DNA of 62,217 nt. Source: Pseudorhodobacter antarcticus (GTDB lineage: Bacteria > Pseudomonadota > Alphaproteobacteria > Rhodobacterales > Rhodobacteraceae). The number at the start of each line of letters is the position of its first letter. Position 1 is the stretch's first letter. The position numbers and the translations under genes were made by a program. The stretch spans positions 1-62,217 of the forward strand of contig NZ_FOCO01000020.1 of NCBI RefSeq assembly GCF_900110135.1, written 5' to 3'. Positions 44,644 to 52,528 of this stretch are shown piece by piece. The notes below the pieces were generated by a model, which had not been told where the DNA came from, did not search any database, and worked only from the letters and a program-made list of their open reading frames with translations.

Positions 44644-46217
44644 TAGCTTTCCTCAGCTACGGCGGCTTCGCCTGCCTTTTGTCTGACGTTGGCATCAGCT
44701 TGGATGCCAGCGAGTTGCTGCTGCTGCTGCATTGCTTGTTCGCTGTTTTGCTTCATTTCATCTTGCGTGAACATGAACTCAACGAACTTGACTGCGTGGT
44801 TGGTGAACACAAACGATGCAAACTTCATGGGGTTGATCGTGCTACGAACTTCCTCTGGTACTGCTTCCAGCATTTGAAGGTCCGCGATTGCTGCACGCAC
44901 GTTTGCAAGCTGGCCCTGCCGCGACAGGCTTTCCAACCCGGTCGTGATAAGGATTTCAAATACATCGTTTACAGCCCCACCGACTTCCTTTGCGAAGTCC
45001 ATAGAGTACACAACATACTCAGCCTCATACTGCTGCCACTCAGTCGCTAGGCGGGAGTACAGACCACCAAAGGCGCTCTCCAACTCGTTAGCGATGAACC
45101 GGATTTCTTCTGCTGTGATGCGCTCGGCATCCCGAACAGAGTTGCTGTTCAGCAAGAACGCCTGCGCTAACTCGCGCTCCCATCCCATGATGATCTCACG
45201 AAGTACACCGATCTCTAGGCGTCGTGCGCTCTCTGGGGTAGTGATGTCATCCCTGCGGCCTGCGTGGTAGGAACCGCGAGGAGAGTTGTTCAATTCTTCT
45301 ACGTCCAGCCCTGATCCGGGATCGACAAGAAACTTGATGTCGGCCATGACACCGATCATTTCCACCAGTGCCACTGAACACACGTCAATGTTATGGAAGG
45401 AGTTGATGTTGTCTTCTACCAGACCCCGGCCATAGTTCTCGCCACGGGCTAGGCTCCATGCAAGCACAAGCACAGGAAGGTTGCGCGGTGTGTAGAACCG
45501 CACGCCCGGTACTGCGATGTTGTTGACTGCCTGCGCGCTGCGCCAGCGTTTACCAACCAGCTTGTAATGCGTGAGCAATACGACGGGGCTATCCTCTTTC
45601 AGCGCGGGCTGATCTGCCAGCACCATCTTCTGCATAGCCGCATCAAGGTTGCCGAACTTCTTACCGTCGCGCAGCATAACCTCTGTGATAGCGCCTTCGA
45701 TAGTGCGCCGCACGCTGTAGTCTCTGATACCATACGCTGTACGCGATCCGCTATCAAAGCGACGGATACATGTGTTGCCTGTGATAATCATGTGCTTCAC
45801 AGCTTCAACTGCCACAGGGCGATAGGTGGTTAGACCCATCTTGCGCATACCTGCTTGCTCGACGTTTGCTGTCTCAGTACGCACCAACTCAGCAAACGCT
45901 GCCTCGTTCTCGGTGCCGACTTCCTCAGATATTTTCTTGCGGGTTTCCGGTGTCAGCGCCACGGTGAAGAACGGGCGGTCCTTCGGGAACATTGTATCCA
46001 CTACCTTGTTTGCAAGGTGGTTAACGACACGCGGGCCAATAGCAACAGCCCCACGATCTTGTTCCGATGATGCGGATGATTCTGGGGCGCAGATGTACGG
46101 TAGGGTGAGGCGGGCGTAGTTTTCGCTGCGCTGGATCAGGTCGCCCTTCTCTGTCTCCATCGCGGTCCAGATAATAGCCAGATCACCATGGGGCGCGGTT
46201 GGATCAGGGTGCTTCAT
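44643..46217 (-). CDS. Portal (head-tail connector) protein (T7 gp8-like)
   Basis: 524 residues, near the T7 gp8 size (536). SENYARLTLPYICAP near the N-terminus, VVNHLANKVVDTMFPKDRPFF, and a C-terminal Gln-rich helix (EQAMQQQQQLAGIQADAN) match T7-type portals, which form the dodecameric packaging vertex. Its start overlaps the stop of the upstream gene. Confidence 0.9.
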   Translation of the reverse strand: MKHPDPTAPHGDLAIIWTAMETEKGDLIQRSENYARLTLPYICAPESSASSEQDRGAVAIGPRVVNHLANKVVDTMFPKDRPFFTVALTPETRKKISEEVGTENEAAFAELVRTETANVEQAGMRKMGLTTYRPVAVEAVKHMIITGNTCIRRFDSGSRTAYGIRDYSVRRTIEGAITEVMLRDGKKFGNLDAAMQKMVLADQPALKEDSPVVLLTHYKLVGKRWRSAQAVNNIAVPGVRFYTPRNLPVLVLAWSLARGENYGRGLVEDNINSFHNIDVCSVALVEMIGVMADIKFLVDPGSGLDVEELNNSPRGSYHAGRRDDITTPESARRLEIGVLREIIMGWERELAQAFLLNSNSVRDAERITAEEIRFIANELESAFGGLYSRLATEWQQYEAEYVVYSMDFAKEVGGAVNDVFEILITTGLESLSRQGQLANVRAAIADLQMLEAVPEEVRSTINPMKFASFVFTNHAVKFVEFMFTQDEMKQNSEQAMQQQQQLAGIQADANVRQKAGEAAVAEES

Positions 46218-46522
46218 TACAGGCCACCAATAGCACTTGCGCTAACTCCACCCACGACCCCGCCGCTGCTGGTTCGCTTGCCTGCGCCCTTCTTGGTCGC
46301 GCCGTTTGTAGTGTCCGGGTCATCTACAGAACCGATCTTGACCCTAGCGCCTGTGTCTTCCTTCATGCGCTTTAGTCTCGCTGCCTCTGTTGCCCCGGTT
46401 TCTTGCTTCTCTTGGGTAGCCGCAAGCTGCGTTCGTTGCTTCTTGCGGTCTTTTGAAGCCATAACGGCAGAACCGACCCCAACCGCCAACGCGCCAATAG
46501 CAAGCGCAGTAAAAAGTGCCAT
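46217..46522 (-). CDS. Small virion-associated protein candidate
   Basis: 101 residues with an N-terminal hydrophobic helix (TALAIGALAVGVGSAVMA), a Lys/Gln-rich middle and a Gly/Ser-rich end. It occupies the T7 gp7.3 (tail assembly) position before the portal. The similarity is one of place and build only. Confidence 0.55.
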   Translation of the reverse strand: MALFTALAIGALAVGVGSAVMASKDRKKQRTQLAATQEKQETGATEAARLKRMKEDTGARVKIGSVDDPDTTNGATKKGAGKRTSSGGVVGGVSASAIGGL

Positions 46523-46530
46523 GTCTTCTC

Positions 46531-46929
46531 CTATAGGTTAAGTCGATGGCTTCGCTCTGCAAGCGTGAAGCCCATATGCTCCAACAGCTTGAGTGCTCGT
46601 TCAGGAGTAGTGTTTAGTGTGGACATCCTGACTTCATCAAGTTCAGCATCCTTTGCGTATTGGATGAACCGCCTAAGCAGGCGCAGCCCGTCTTTACCGG
46701 GAGCGTACCATCCGGTTTCAACCAGCGCGGCCCACGGTCTAACCGGGTCCATAACAGGAAGTCCTGCGATGAAGCCTGTGTCCGTGAGGAAGATAACCCC
46801 GTGTTTAATGATGTGCGTTGTCCAGCTTGCCGTTCGATCTGGACAAGCTGGCATGTCTGAGTATGCAGTTGTAAACTCCACCACCATCCCGGTTATTACC
46901 GGAACGTCTGCTAATGTTGCCTGCCTCAT
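46531..46929 (-). CDS. GNAT-type acetyltransferase
   Basis: 132 residues. RQATLADVPVITGMV at the N-terminus, the central strand and turn VETGWYAPGKDGLRLLRRF and the C-terminal TTPERALKLLEHMGFTLAERS follow the GNAT fold. The substrate is unknown. Short GNAT proteins before the portal are known in several T7-like phages. Confidence 0.75.
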   Translation of the reverse strand: MRQATLADVPVITGMVVEFTTAYSDMPACPDRTASWTTHIIKHGVIFLTDTGFIAGLPVMDPVRPWAALVETGWYAPGKDGLRLLRRFIQYAKDAELDEVRMSTLNTTPERALKLLEHMGFTLAERSHRLNL

Positions 46930-47099
46930 TTCCGCACTTCTTCTTCAATGACCTTACGCAAGTCAGCCTTAGCTGTCTCATAACCTACGTCGTACATCGT
47001 GCTTGTTGCAGTCATACGCTTAGGTAAAGACCAGCCTTCCAGCCGTTTTGCCATCCGCTCATTCATTGGTGGTGTGCTAACCGTCGATAGGCTTGTCAT
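46926..47099 (-). CDS. Small phage protein of unknown function
   Basis: 57 residues (MTSLSTVSTPPMNERMAKRLEGW...), with GGAG 7 bp before the ATG and a 4-bp overlap with the GNAT gene. Charged helical C-terminus. No family recognised. Confidence 0.55.
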   Translation of the reverse strand: MTSLSTVSTPPMNERMAKRLEGWSLPKRMTATSTMYDVGYETAKADLRKVIEEEVRK

Positions 47100-47241
47100 T
47101 GATGTTCTCCGGGTGCTGTATTGCATCAAGCACATCGCGGGGTAGTTGCCGGGATATGTCTTGTGGAATAGGTAGTCCTCGACCGACGTACTCTGCTGCC
47201 AACAAGATCAAATCCTCTGGCGGCATATCGGCATAGGCCAT
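47077..47241 (-). CDS. Small acidic phage protein
   Basis: 54 residues (MAYADMPPEDLILLAAEYVG...), first gene after the RNA polymerase intergenic region. GGAGG stands before the ATG, and the promoter-like 19-mer at 47278-47296 is 37 bp upstream. Unknown function. Confidence 0.6.
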   Translation of the reverse strand: MAYADMPPEDLILLAAEYVGRGLPIPQDISRQLPRDVLDAIQHPENINDKPIDG

Positions 47242-47277
47242 TGTGTCCTCCAAGAGTTCCCATGATCGGGATGCTTT

Positions 47278-47296
47278 GTCTTAGGACGACGGGATA
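47278..47296 (-). promoter_or_regulatory. Candidate phage-RNA-polymerase promoter (c)
   Basis: Minus strand TATCCCGTCGTCCTAAGAC, the same 19-mer as copy (a), placed at the head of the morphogenesis genes. Confidence 0.6.
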
Positions 47297-47328
47297 GGTA
47301 ATTGCCGATCTTTGAGCCATTACGCATA

Positions 47329-47364
47329 CCGCTCGTCACGGCGGGCTGTAACAGATACAAAGAT
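47329..47364 (-). promoter_or_regulatory. Conserved leader element after promoter (d)
   Basis: ATCTTTGTATCTGTTACA and hairpin CCGC-CGTGACGA-GCGG on the minus strand, matching 25381-25415 with a compensated stem change. It contains ATCTGTT, the T7 RNA polymerase pause/termination heptamer. Confidence 0.55.
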
Positions 47365-47372
47365 CGACTTTT

Positions 47373-47391
47373 GTCTTAGGACTATGGGTTA
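47373..47391 (-). promoter_or_regulatory. Candidate phage-RNA-polymerase promoter (d), divergent copy
   Basis: Minus strand TAACCCATAGTCCTAAGAC shares CCC and GTCCTAAGAC with the other copies and overlaps the stop codon of the RNA polymerase gene. Confidence 0.45.
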
Positions 47392-49857
47392 ACCAAAGAA
47401 GAACTCGGATTTGAGGACATCTTCGATCTGCAAAGTCCCACGGGCAGGCAGGGCAGGCAGGGTAATACCGTGGCGTTCCTCGTGTGCTATCTTGAAGTCA
47501 GCAAGCACATCATGGTCGCCATGCAGCTTAACAAACTGTTCTCGTATGATCCGGTGCCATTGCTTGATGTCACAGGCATGAACACCGAAGTCATCATGGA
47601 TCATGGCAAAGGAAGTGATACCGGCCTCTGCACCTGCATTAAGGCACATCTGCATGTGGCAGGCATCTACATGGTGTACTAGGTTCGGGCTGCTGCCCTG
47701 TCGCTGCTTACGCGCGCTCAACTCGTCGGTGTCCTCAGCCATGCTAAGGCACAGCCGCCCGGAAATCTGGGTTTCAATGTTCCGGGTCTTGTAGTTGTAC
47801 GTTGCCTGATACACTGGAAAGCCAAGTGGGCTTGTGTACTCTAGAGGATGACCTGCCTTGGCAAGTATCCCGGCACACTCCTGAACCCAGTCCATCGCCT
47901 GCCTAGCGGCGACCACCACTTCCCCAATGCTTCCCCATATGATTGGGCTGAGGTACATGGAGTGCCGGAAGTTCGTGCTCTTGTCGAAGAAGTCGGGGGC
48001 TGTGTCTTGCAACCAACGAAAGATGCTGTCGGTACACGCCTGCCGCGTTGACCCATACGGCATGGTCATTACAGGCGGCTTGGGTAGCTTGCGGGGAATA
48101 CCGGGCAGGTCCATGCTTTCAAACAGCGCCATCCAGTTCACAGCCCCCGCGTGGTGCTCGTCGTTTAGGCTACGCAGCCCGATCAGCTTGCGAGTAGCAA
48201 CATCACCTACGTTCTGGTAGATGTCTGCTGGCACCTTCATCGGGATCAGGTTCACCGCCGCGCCGCCAATGCTGTCACGCAGCATGGCTGAGAAGTGCTG
48301 TAGCCCGTTGCAGCTACCATCCAGCGCCACAGGGAGGTGCGACACAAACGCAGCGCCGTGTTCAACAGCCCCGGCATATTCCAAGCAGAACGCAAGGAAC
48401 TGGTATGGCTTATCGGCGTCCTTCCAATGGTCGCGGGCTGACACGGGGTCTTCGGCCACGGCCAACCAAAGCGCAGCGTTGTCGTCAATCCACTTTACGC
48501 GGTCGGGGTAGTCCATCTTGTCTTTGCCGTATTTGTTGGCACCATGAACCTTCAACCAGAACAAGCCGTCTTGGCCTAGTGCCTTGCCCTCGTGAAAGCG
48601 TAGCAGCGCCTTGCCGTGATCTGTACCCTGCGGCGACAGCCCTGTGGTTGCTGCGTACACCCGGCCCCGAAAGTCACACTGGTACACATAGTAGAACACG
48701 CTGTAATCCGTGAGCGTGCCAGCCATCCGCATTGTCCGGGTAAGCGCAAGGTTCTTTGCTACCCGTTCCCGCTCTATGATGTGTATCTCGCGGGCGTTGA
48801 TCTTCCAGTTCAGGAACGCCTCTTTACGGGGGTCTGTCTCTGTCAGGGCCGATGGGTCGTCTTCGGCGCTCAAGGGGCTGGGCGGCACCTCGTAGGGCTG
48901 GGAACGCGGCATCCCGATACCAAGGTCTTTGTGCCAGACTTCCCGCATCACTTCTAGGATCGGGGTGTTCAATTCCCATCCTGTATTCTGCATGGCGTTG
49001 ATCGCTGTAAACACCTTCGACATATCTGCGGTGGCAAATAATGCCGCCTGTGCTGATCCAGATTTACCGCGCATCTTAACAAGCGGGGTGCGGCTGCGTA
49101 GGGCGGGGCTGTAGTAGCCCCCATCGCTTATTGCACACCAGTCTTGCGGCGGGACGACACAAGGCATCCTGTCGGGGTGCGCTAACTCCATCTGCTCATT
49201 GTGCTGCATCACCCAATCAACACAAGCCTGTGTCGGTACGACTGATACTTCCTTGCGGTTGTTGCCAAGGTTCACGATCTTCTTTTCAATCAGGTCGCAG
49301 ACTTCCATCATCAAGCCGATAACCGTAGCGCCCACGCCTAGCTGTTCCTCTTTCAGCCACTCGCGCCAAACCTGCTCCTTGCTGGATTGTGCATGGCTAA
49401 GGGCACGCTTCTGATAGCGGTAGTTCGTGCTGCCTCTGGCTTCAAACTGTCTGATGATTTCCGCGTAGTATTCCTTGTGCTCTGTCTCAAACTTCATAAA
49501 GCGCAAGTCGTCTTCGATTACCTTCCCTATGTTAATGCAAAGTGACTGCAACGATTGCGGATTAAACATGGCGGCAATGACTGCCTTGAGTGCCATGAGT
49601 GCTGCTTTATCAGTGTTGACGGTGGCAAGGAGTTTGGCGTACTTCCCACGCCTGCGCCCATCGGGATGCTTCCCGGCTAGGTACAGGCTGATGTGGTCAG
49701 AGATTTGCAAGACATAGCTACGCAAAAGGCGACTGCCCGCAGATGTTTCATGCGTGCGGTCGCCCTTGATTGCTGCGTCCTGTTGAGCACGGTATCTGCT
49801 GACACCATGATCGACCATCGTTCCTTCCCATGACAACTGGTCATGGATTGTGGGCAT
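47389..49857 (-). CDS. Single-subunit DNA-dependent RNA polymerase (T7 gp1-like)
   Basis: 822 residues (T7: 883). Motif A ALDGSCNGLQHFSAM with the catalytic Asp near 511, motif B RKLPKPPVMTMPYGST near 595-605, motif C MIHDDFGVHA near 754, and a terminal aromatic FFFG like the T7 FAFA foot. It transcribes phage middle and late genes from its own promoters. Four candidate promoters are listed here. It follows the replication genes, later than in T7 but as in some other Autographiviridae. Confidence 0.95.
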   Translation of the reverse strand: MPTIHDQLSWEGTMVDHGVSRYRAQQDAAIKGDRTHETSAGSRLLRSYVLQISDHISLYLAGKHPDGRRRGKYAKLLATVNTDKAALMALKAVIAAMFNPQSLQSLCINIGKVIEDDLRFMKFETEHKEYYAEIIRQFEARGSTNYRYQKRALSHAQSSKEQVWREWLKEEQLGVGATVIGLMMEVCDLIEKKIVNLGNNRKEVSVVPTQACVDWVMQHNEQMELAHPDRMPCVVPPQDWCAISDGGYYSPALRSRTPLVKMRGKSGSAQAALFATADMSKVFTAINAMQNTGWELNTPILEVMREVWHKDLGIGMPRSQPYEVPPSPLSAEDDPSALTETDPRKEAFLNWKINAREIHIIERERVAKNLALTRTMRMAGTLTDYSVFYYVYQCDFRGRVYAATTGLSPQGTDHGKALLRFHEGKALGQDGLFWLKVHGANKYGKDKMDYPDRVKWIDDNAALWLAVAEDPVSARDHWKDADKPYQFLAFCLEYAGAVEHGAAFVSHLPVALDGSCNGLQHFSAMLRDSIGGAAVNLIPMKVPADIYQNVGDVATRKLIGLRSLNDEHHAGAVNWMALFESMDLPGIPRKLPKPPVMTMPYGSTRQACTDSIFRWLQDTAPDFFDKSTNFRHSMYLSPIIWGSIGEVVVAARQAMDWVQECAGILAKAGHPLEYTSPLGFPVYQATYNYKTRNIETQISGRLCLSMAEDTDELSARKQRQGSSPNLVHHVDACHMQMCLNAGAEAGITSFAMIHDDFGVHACDIKQWHRIIREQFVKLHGDHDVLADFKIAHEERHGITLPALPARGTLQIEDVLKSEFFFG

Positions 49858-49864
49858 TATGGTC

Positions 49865-49990
49865 CTATGCTTTGGGAGTAAAGACAGCCTCTAGCTGTGT
49901 ACGCTCTTGCTCTGCGTGCGCTGTGGCGTTGCGGGCAATGAAGCGGAGTAGATACAGGAAGTCGGCGCTTAGTTGTACGGGGGCGGGCAT
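49865..49990 (-). CDS. Small protein between endonuclease VII and RNA polymerase
   Basis: 41 residues (MPAPVQLSADFLYLLRFIAR...), start overlapping the preceding stop by one base. Unknown function; supported by coupling and lack of competing genes. Confidence 0.5.
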   Translation of the reverse strand: MPAPVQLSADFLYLLRFIARNATAHAEQERTQLEAVFTPKA

Positions 49991-50382
49991 TAAGTTGCTT
50001 TCAGTGCCGCTCGTTTCACGCGGGCCTTAGCGTTGCGGGCTAGGCGGAGTTCTTCGGCGGTCTTGTGTGTGTGATGGAAGACACCACCATGTTGCGGTGT
50101 GATGTGGCGCTCGTAGTAGCGCAGCAAGCGGGCCAGCCACTCGTACTCTGTACCTTTGGCACGGGCGCGGCGGGCAAGGCTGAATACCCTGCCCTCCATA
50201 CCGTTGCAGTTAATGCAGAGCACGTCGCGGAGGTAGCCCGTTGCGTGATCGTGATCGAGTGCAGGCGTCTTATTTGCTGCTGCGGTCATAGACTGCTCGC
50301 ACAGAGGGCATTTGTACCCCTGCTGCTTCAACAGCGTTGTCCTAACTGTCACCGCTTGGCTTGCTTTGATGCGTACTGTCAT
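49990..50382 (-). CDS. Recombination endonuclease VII-like nuclease
   Basis: 130 residues. CPLCEQSM, LDHDHATGYLRDVLCINCN and the following NGMEGRV form the zinc-binding His-Me finger core of the endonuclease VII family, which resolves branched DNA before packaging. T7 itself uses an unrelated enzyme (gp3), so this is a replacement. The ATG overlaps the stop of the 38-residue gene upstream. Confidence 0.88.
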   Translation of the reverse strand: MTVRIKASQAVTVRTTLLKQQGYKCPLCEQSMTAAANKTPALDHDHATGYLRDVLCINCNGMEGRVFSLARRARAKGTEYEWLARLLRYYERHITPQHGGVFHHTHKTAEELRLARNAKARVKRAALKAT

Positions 50383-50495
50383 CGCGCTTCAATCGGGTAG
50401 TACCGCATACCGCATGTAGAGCACACGATAGCCTGCCCGTTAGGATAGACGCGCTGCTCACAGATATTGCACTTGTACAGCTTAGGCTGTGCCAC
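50379..50495 (-). CDS. Small zinc-ribbon protein
   Basis: 38 residues with two CxxC pairs (YKCNICEQ and VCSTCGM). The GTG start overlaps the exonuclease end and its stop overlaps the endonuclease VII start. Probably folds around one zinc ion. Confidence 0.55.
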   Translation of the reverse strand: MAQPKLYKCNICEQRVYPNGQAIVCSTCGMRYYPIEAR

Positions 50496-51561
50496 TTCGC
50501 ACCTCCTTCAACCACTTCACAACGTCCAGTGGGTCATCGCTGCGGCGCATCCATAGCAACTGCATGTCACCCAGAAGCGCCTGCGTCGGTGTGACTGGGG
50601 TGCTTGTCTGCCAGTGCTCAAAAGGATAGTCGTGTTCCACATGGAGCATTACGAACAGCCTGCGCACCAAGTCAAACGCATCGCTGTCGTTATGCACATC
50701 GGCCAAGAGGTTGTAGGCCATTACAACGCCGCACGGCTTGGTCTTTGCCCTAGCTGCGTACATGATCTTCATCGGGCCTGTCATGTACTCCGGCGTAGGG
50801 GCTTTGCGCACCTGTTCCTGTGCTTTCAGGTAGGTCTGCGTGGGCTGCAACTCACAGTGTACCACGCCGGGTACAGCAGGCAGTCCCTTAATATGGTCTG
50901 CTGTGTCACCCATCAAGCATTGCGCCCAAAAGAACTTGGTTCCCCAGCCTTTCAAGGTCTTGCTCGACTTGCTATCATCCACCCAGATGCTACCGAACGT
51001 ATCAACTACGTCCACCAGCGCCTCTGTGTCAAAGCACCAATGCAGACCCGGCACCATGCGCAAGTCCTTGTCGCGGCTAACGATGACACTAAGGTTCCGA
51101 TCTACTGCGCTGTAGTTGGCAATAGCCAGCCCGTCATCAGCCTCTCGTTCAAGGTGAACCACACCATTAAGCACAGTGCCAATATAAGCCCGTACCGCAT
51201 CAAGGTGCTCAGGTTTTTCCTTGTCTGCGCGGTTTGCTTGGTACTCCTGTTGGACCGCCTGCGCTGGTCTGCTGCCCTTATTAGAGCCGCTTGGTGTGAC
51301 GTGGCAGACATACGATGACGCACCACACAGTCGCATAAGTCCGGTTGCGACCAGTTCAGCACCTTCCTGCATATCAGACAGCGTTCGCCTTTGCTTAATA
51401 CCATCTAACTCATCCTTTGTTTCTGCGGAAACTTGATACGCCAGAAAATCGGCGTCAATGTGCGCAATGCGCCCCGGCACTTGCTCAGGGTACACCACGG
51501 CGTCGAAGTGGCCGCTGAGATCATCAGCAGCCACTCCAAACGCAGCTAACGGGTTGGTCAA
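50482..51561 (-). CDS. 5'-3' exonuclease (T7 gp6-like, PIN/FEN fold)
   Basis: 359 residues. Acidic metal-binding motifs RIAHIDADFLAYQ, EADDGLAIA and VSRDKDLRM, plus the helix-hairpin-helix-like region CLMGDTADHIKGLPAVPGV. It removes primers and degrades host DNA in T7-type phages. It overlaps the SSB-like gene by 4 bp. Confidence 0.85.
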   Translation of the reverse strand: MTNPLAAFGVAADDLSGHFDAVVYPEQVPGRIAHIDADFLAYQVSAETKDELDGIKQRRTLSDMQEGAELVATGLMRLCGASSYVCHVTPSGSNKGSRPAQAVQQEYQANRADKEKPEHLDAVRAYIGTVLNGVVHLEREADDGLAIANYSAVDRNLSVIVSRDKDLRMVPGLHWCFDTEALVDVVDTFGSIWVDDSKSSKTLKGWGTKFFWAQCLMGDTADHIKGLPAVPGVVHCELQPTQTYLKAQEQVRKAPTPEYMTGPMKIMYAARAKTKPCGVVMAYNLLADVHNDSDAFDLVRRLFVMLHVEHDYPFEHWQTSTPVTPTQALLGDMQLLWMRRSDDPLDVVKWLKEVRSGTA

Positions 51562-52520
51562 AGACCCAGATCAGCCATGATGTCTGCCGGGGAAGCATCA
51601 GGAGCACCGCTCACGTCCTGCTTGGTCTGCTTAGGCTCAACGGCTGGGTCCACAACAGGTGCCGCCTCCACGGGCGTCTTTGGTGCCTCTGCGGGCGTCA
51701 CGGGTTCCAGCACTTCTTCTTCCGGGGTTTCCACCTTGCCGGGATCAAGGTTCAGGTTCAGGTCGCCAACCCCGGAAACCAAGGTTTGCAGTGCGCTGCC
51801 CTCAAAGCCGACCATGTTCTGCACGATGTCTTCTTGAAGCCAGTTCTTCGATTGCTCTGTCTCAACACCCTTGGCGTCCTTCACAGTGCGGGTGCCATCA
51901 ATGAATATGCTCTCCCACTGCTCTTTGGTCGGGTTCTTGAGTAACAGCAGCTTGATCGGCACGCTGATCTCAGGGACGGCGACGTTCGTGACAACTTCTG
52001 TCATCGGGTCTGTGATCGTAGGCGGGCCGATCAACCAGTTACCGTCTGCGTCCTTCATGTTCGCAAAGGTGCGCTCCGGCTTGTCCTCGGTCTTCGCCAC
52101 AGTGTTGTGTTCGATCTTGATAAGAAAGCCCTGTCCAAGCATACTCGCCATGTGCTTGATGCCTTCACGGCCATACACCATCTTCTTCATCAGCTTGGAG
52201 AAGCTGGCCTTGTCGCCAACCTTCAACGCCATCTTGATGCTCTGCATGTTGGTGACGGTGCGCTTGACACCATCCACTTCAATCTCGCGGCGGTGCTTCG
52301 GCCCGTTCAACTCAAAGTACATCCGCACTTCCATGCAGTCTGCCTTGGGCTTGCCTTGGAATGGCTTTTGCTTGCGCTTGCCAACCTCAACATAACCGAC
52401 GAACCGCGCCGGGGTCCAGCCAGCCGGGGCAGGGCCGTCATCAAAGTTGCTTGTTTCCTGTGTCTGGTCGTCATACTGGTCGGCATCGGCGGCTTGGTTT
52501 ACGAGTTCATTGACGTTCAT
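51558..52520 (-). CDS. Single-stranded DNA-binding protein candidate (gp2.5 analogue)
   Basis: 320 residues. The N-terminal two thirds are mixed beta (ARFVGYVEVGKRKQKPFQG, EVRMYFELNG). The last third is a long acidic Pro/Glu/Ala linker ending in DIMADLGL. An acidic tail and position between exonuclease and polymerase fit a phage SSB; there is no sequence motif that proves it. Confidence 0.55.
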   Translation of the reverse strand: MNVNELVNQAADADQYDDQTQETSNFDDGPAPAGWTPARFVGYVEVGKRKQKPFQGKPKADCMEVRMYFELNGPKHRREIEVDGVKRTVTNMQSIKMALKVGDKASFSKLMKKMVYGREGIKHMASMLGQGFLIKIEHNTVAKTEDKPERTFANMKDADGNWLIGPPTITDPMTEVVTNVAVPEISVPIKLLLLKNPTKEQWESIFIDGTRTVKDAKGVETEQSKNWLQEDIVQNMVGFEGSALQTLVSGVGDLNLNLDPGKVETPEEEVLEPVTPAEAPKTPVEAAPVVDPAVEPKQTKQDVSGAPDASPADIMADLGL

Positions 52521-52528
52521 GTGTTTTC

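Noticed and set aside
29905-46541. T7-promoter-like CTATAGGAGA before the small terminase gene (near 29912) and the 101-residue gene (near 46530)
   Set aside because: Only the last ten bases resemble T7. In both places AGGAG serves as a well-spaced Shine-Dalgarno sequence, so similarity to a promoter is probably accidental.
47126-47320. 64-residue minus-strand open frame after the RNA polymerase gene
   Set aside because: It covers promoter-like site (c) and overlaps the better supported 54-residue gene, which has a good Shine-Dalgarno sequence.
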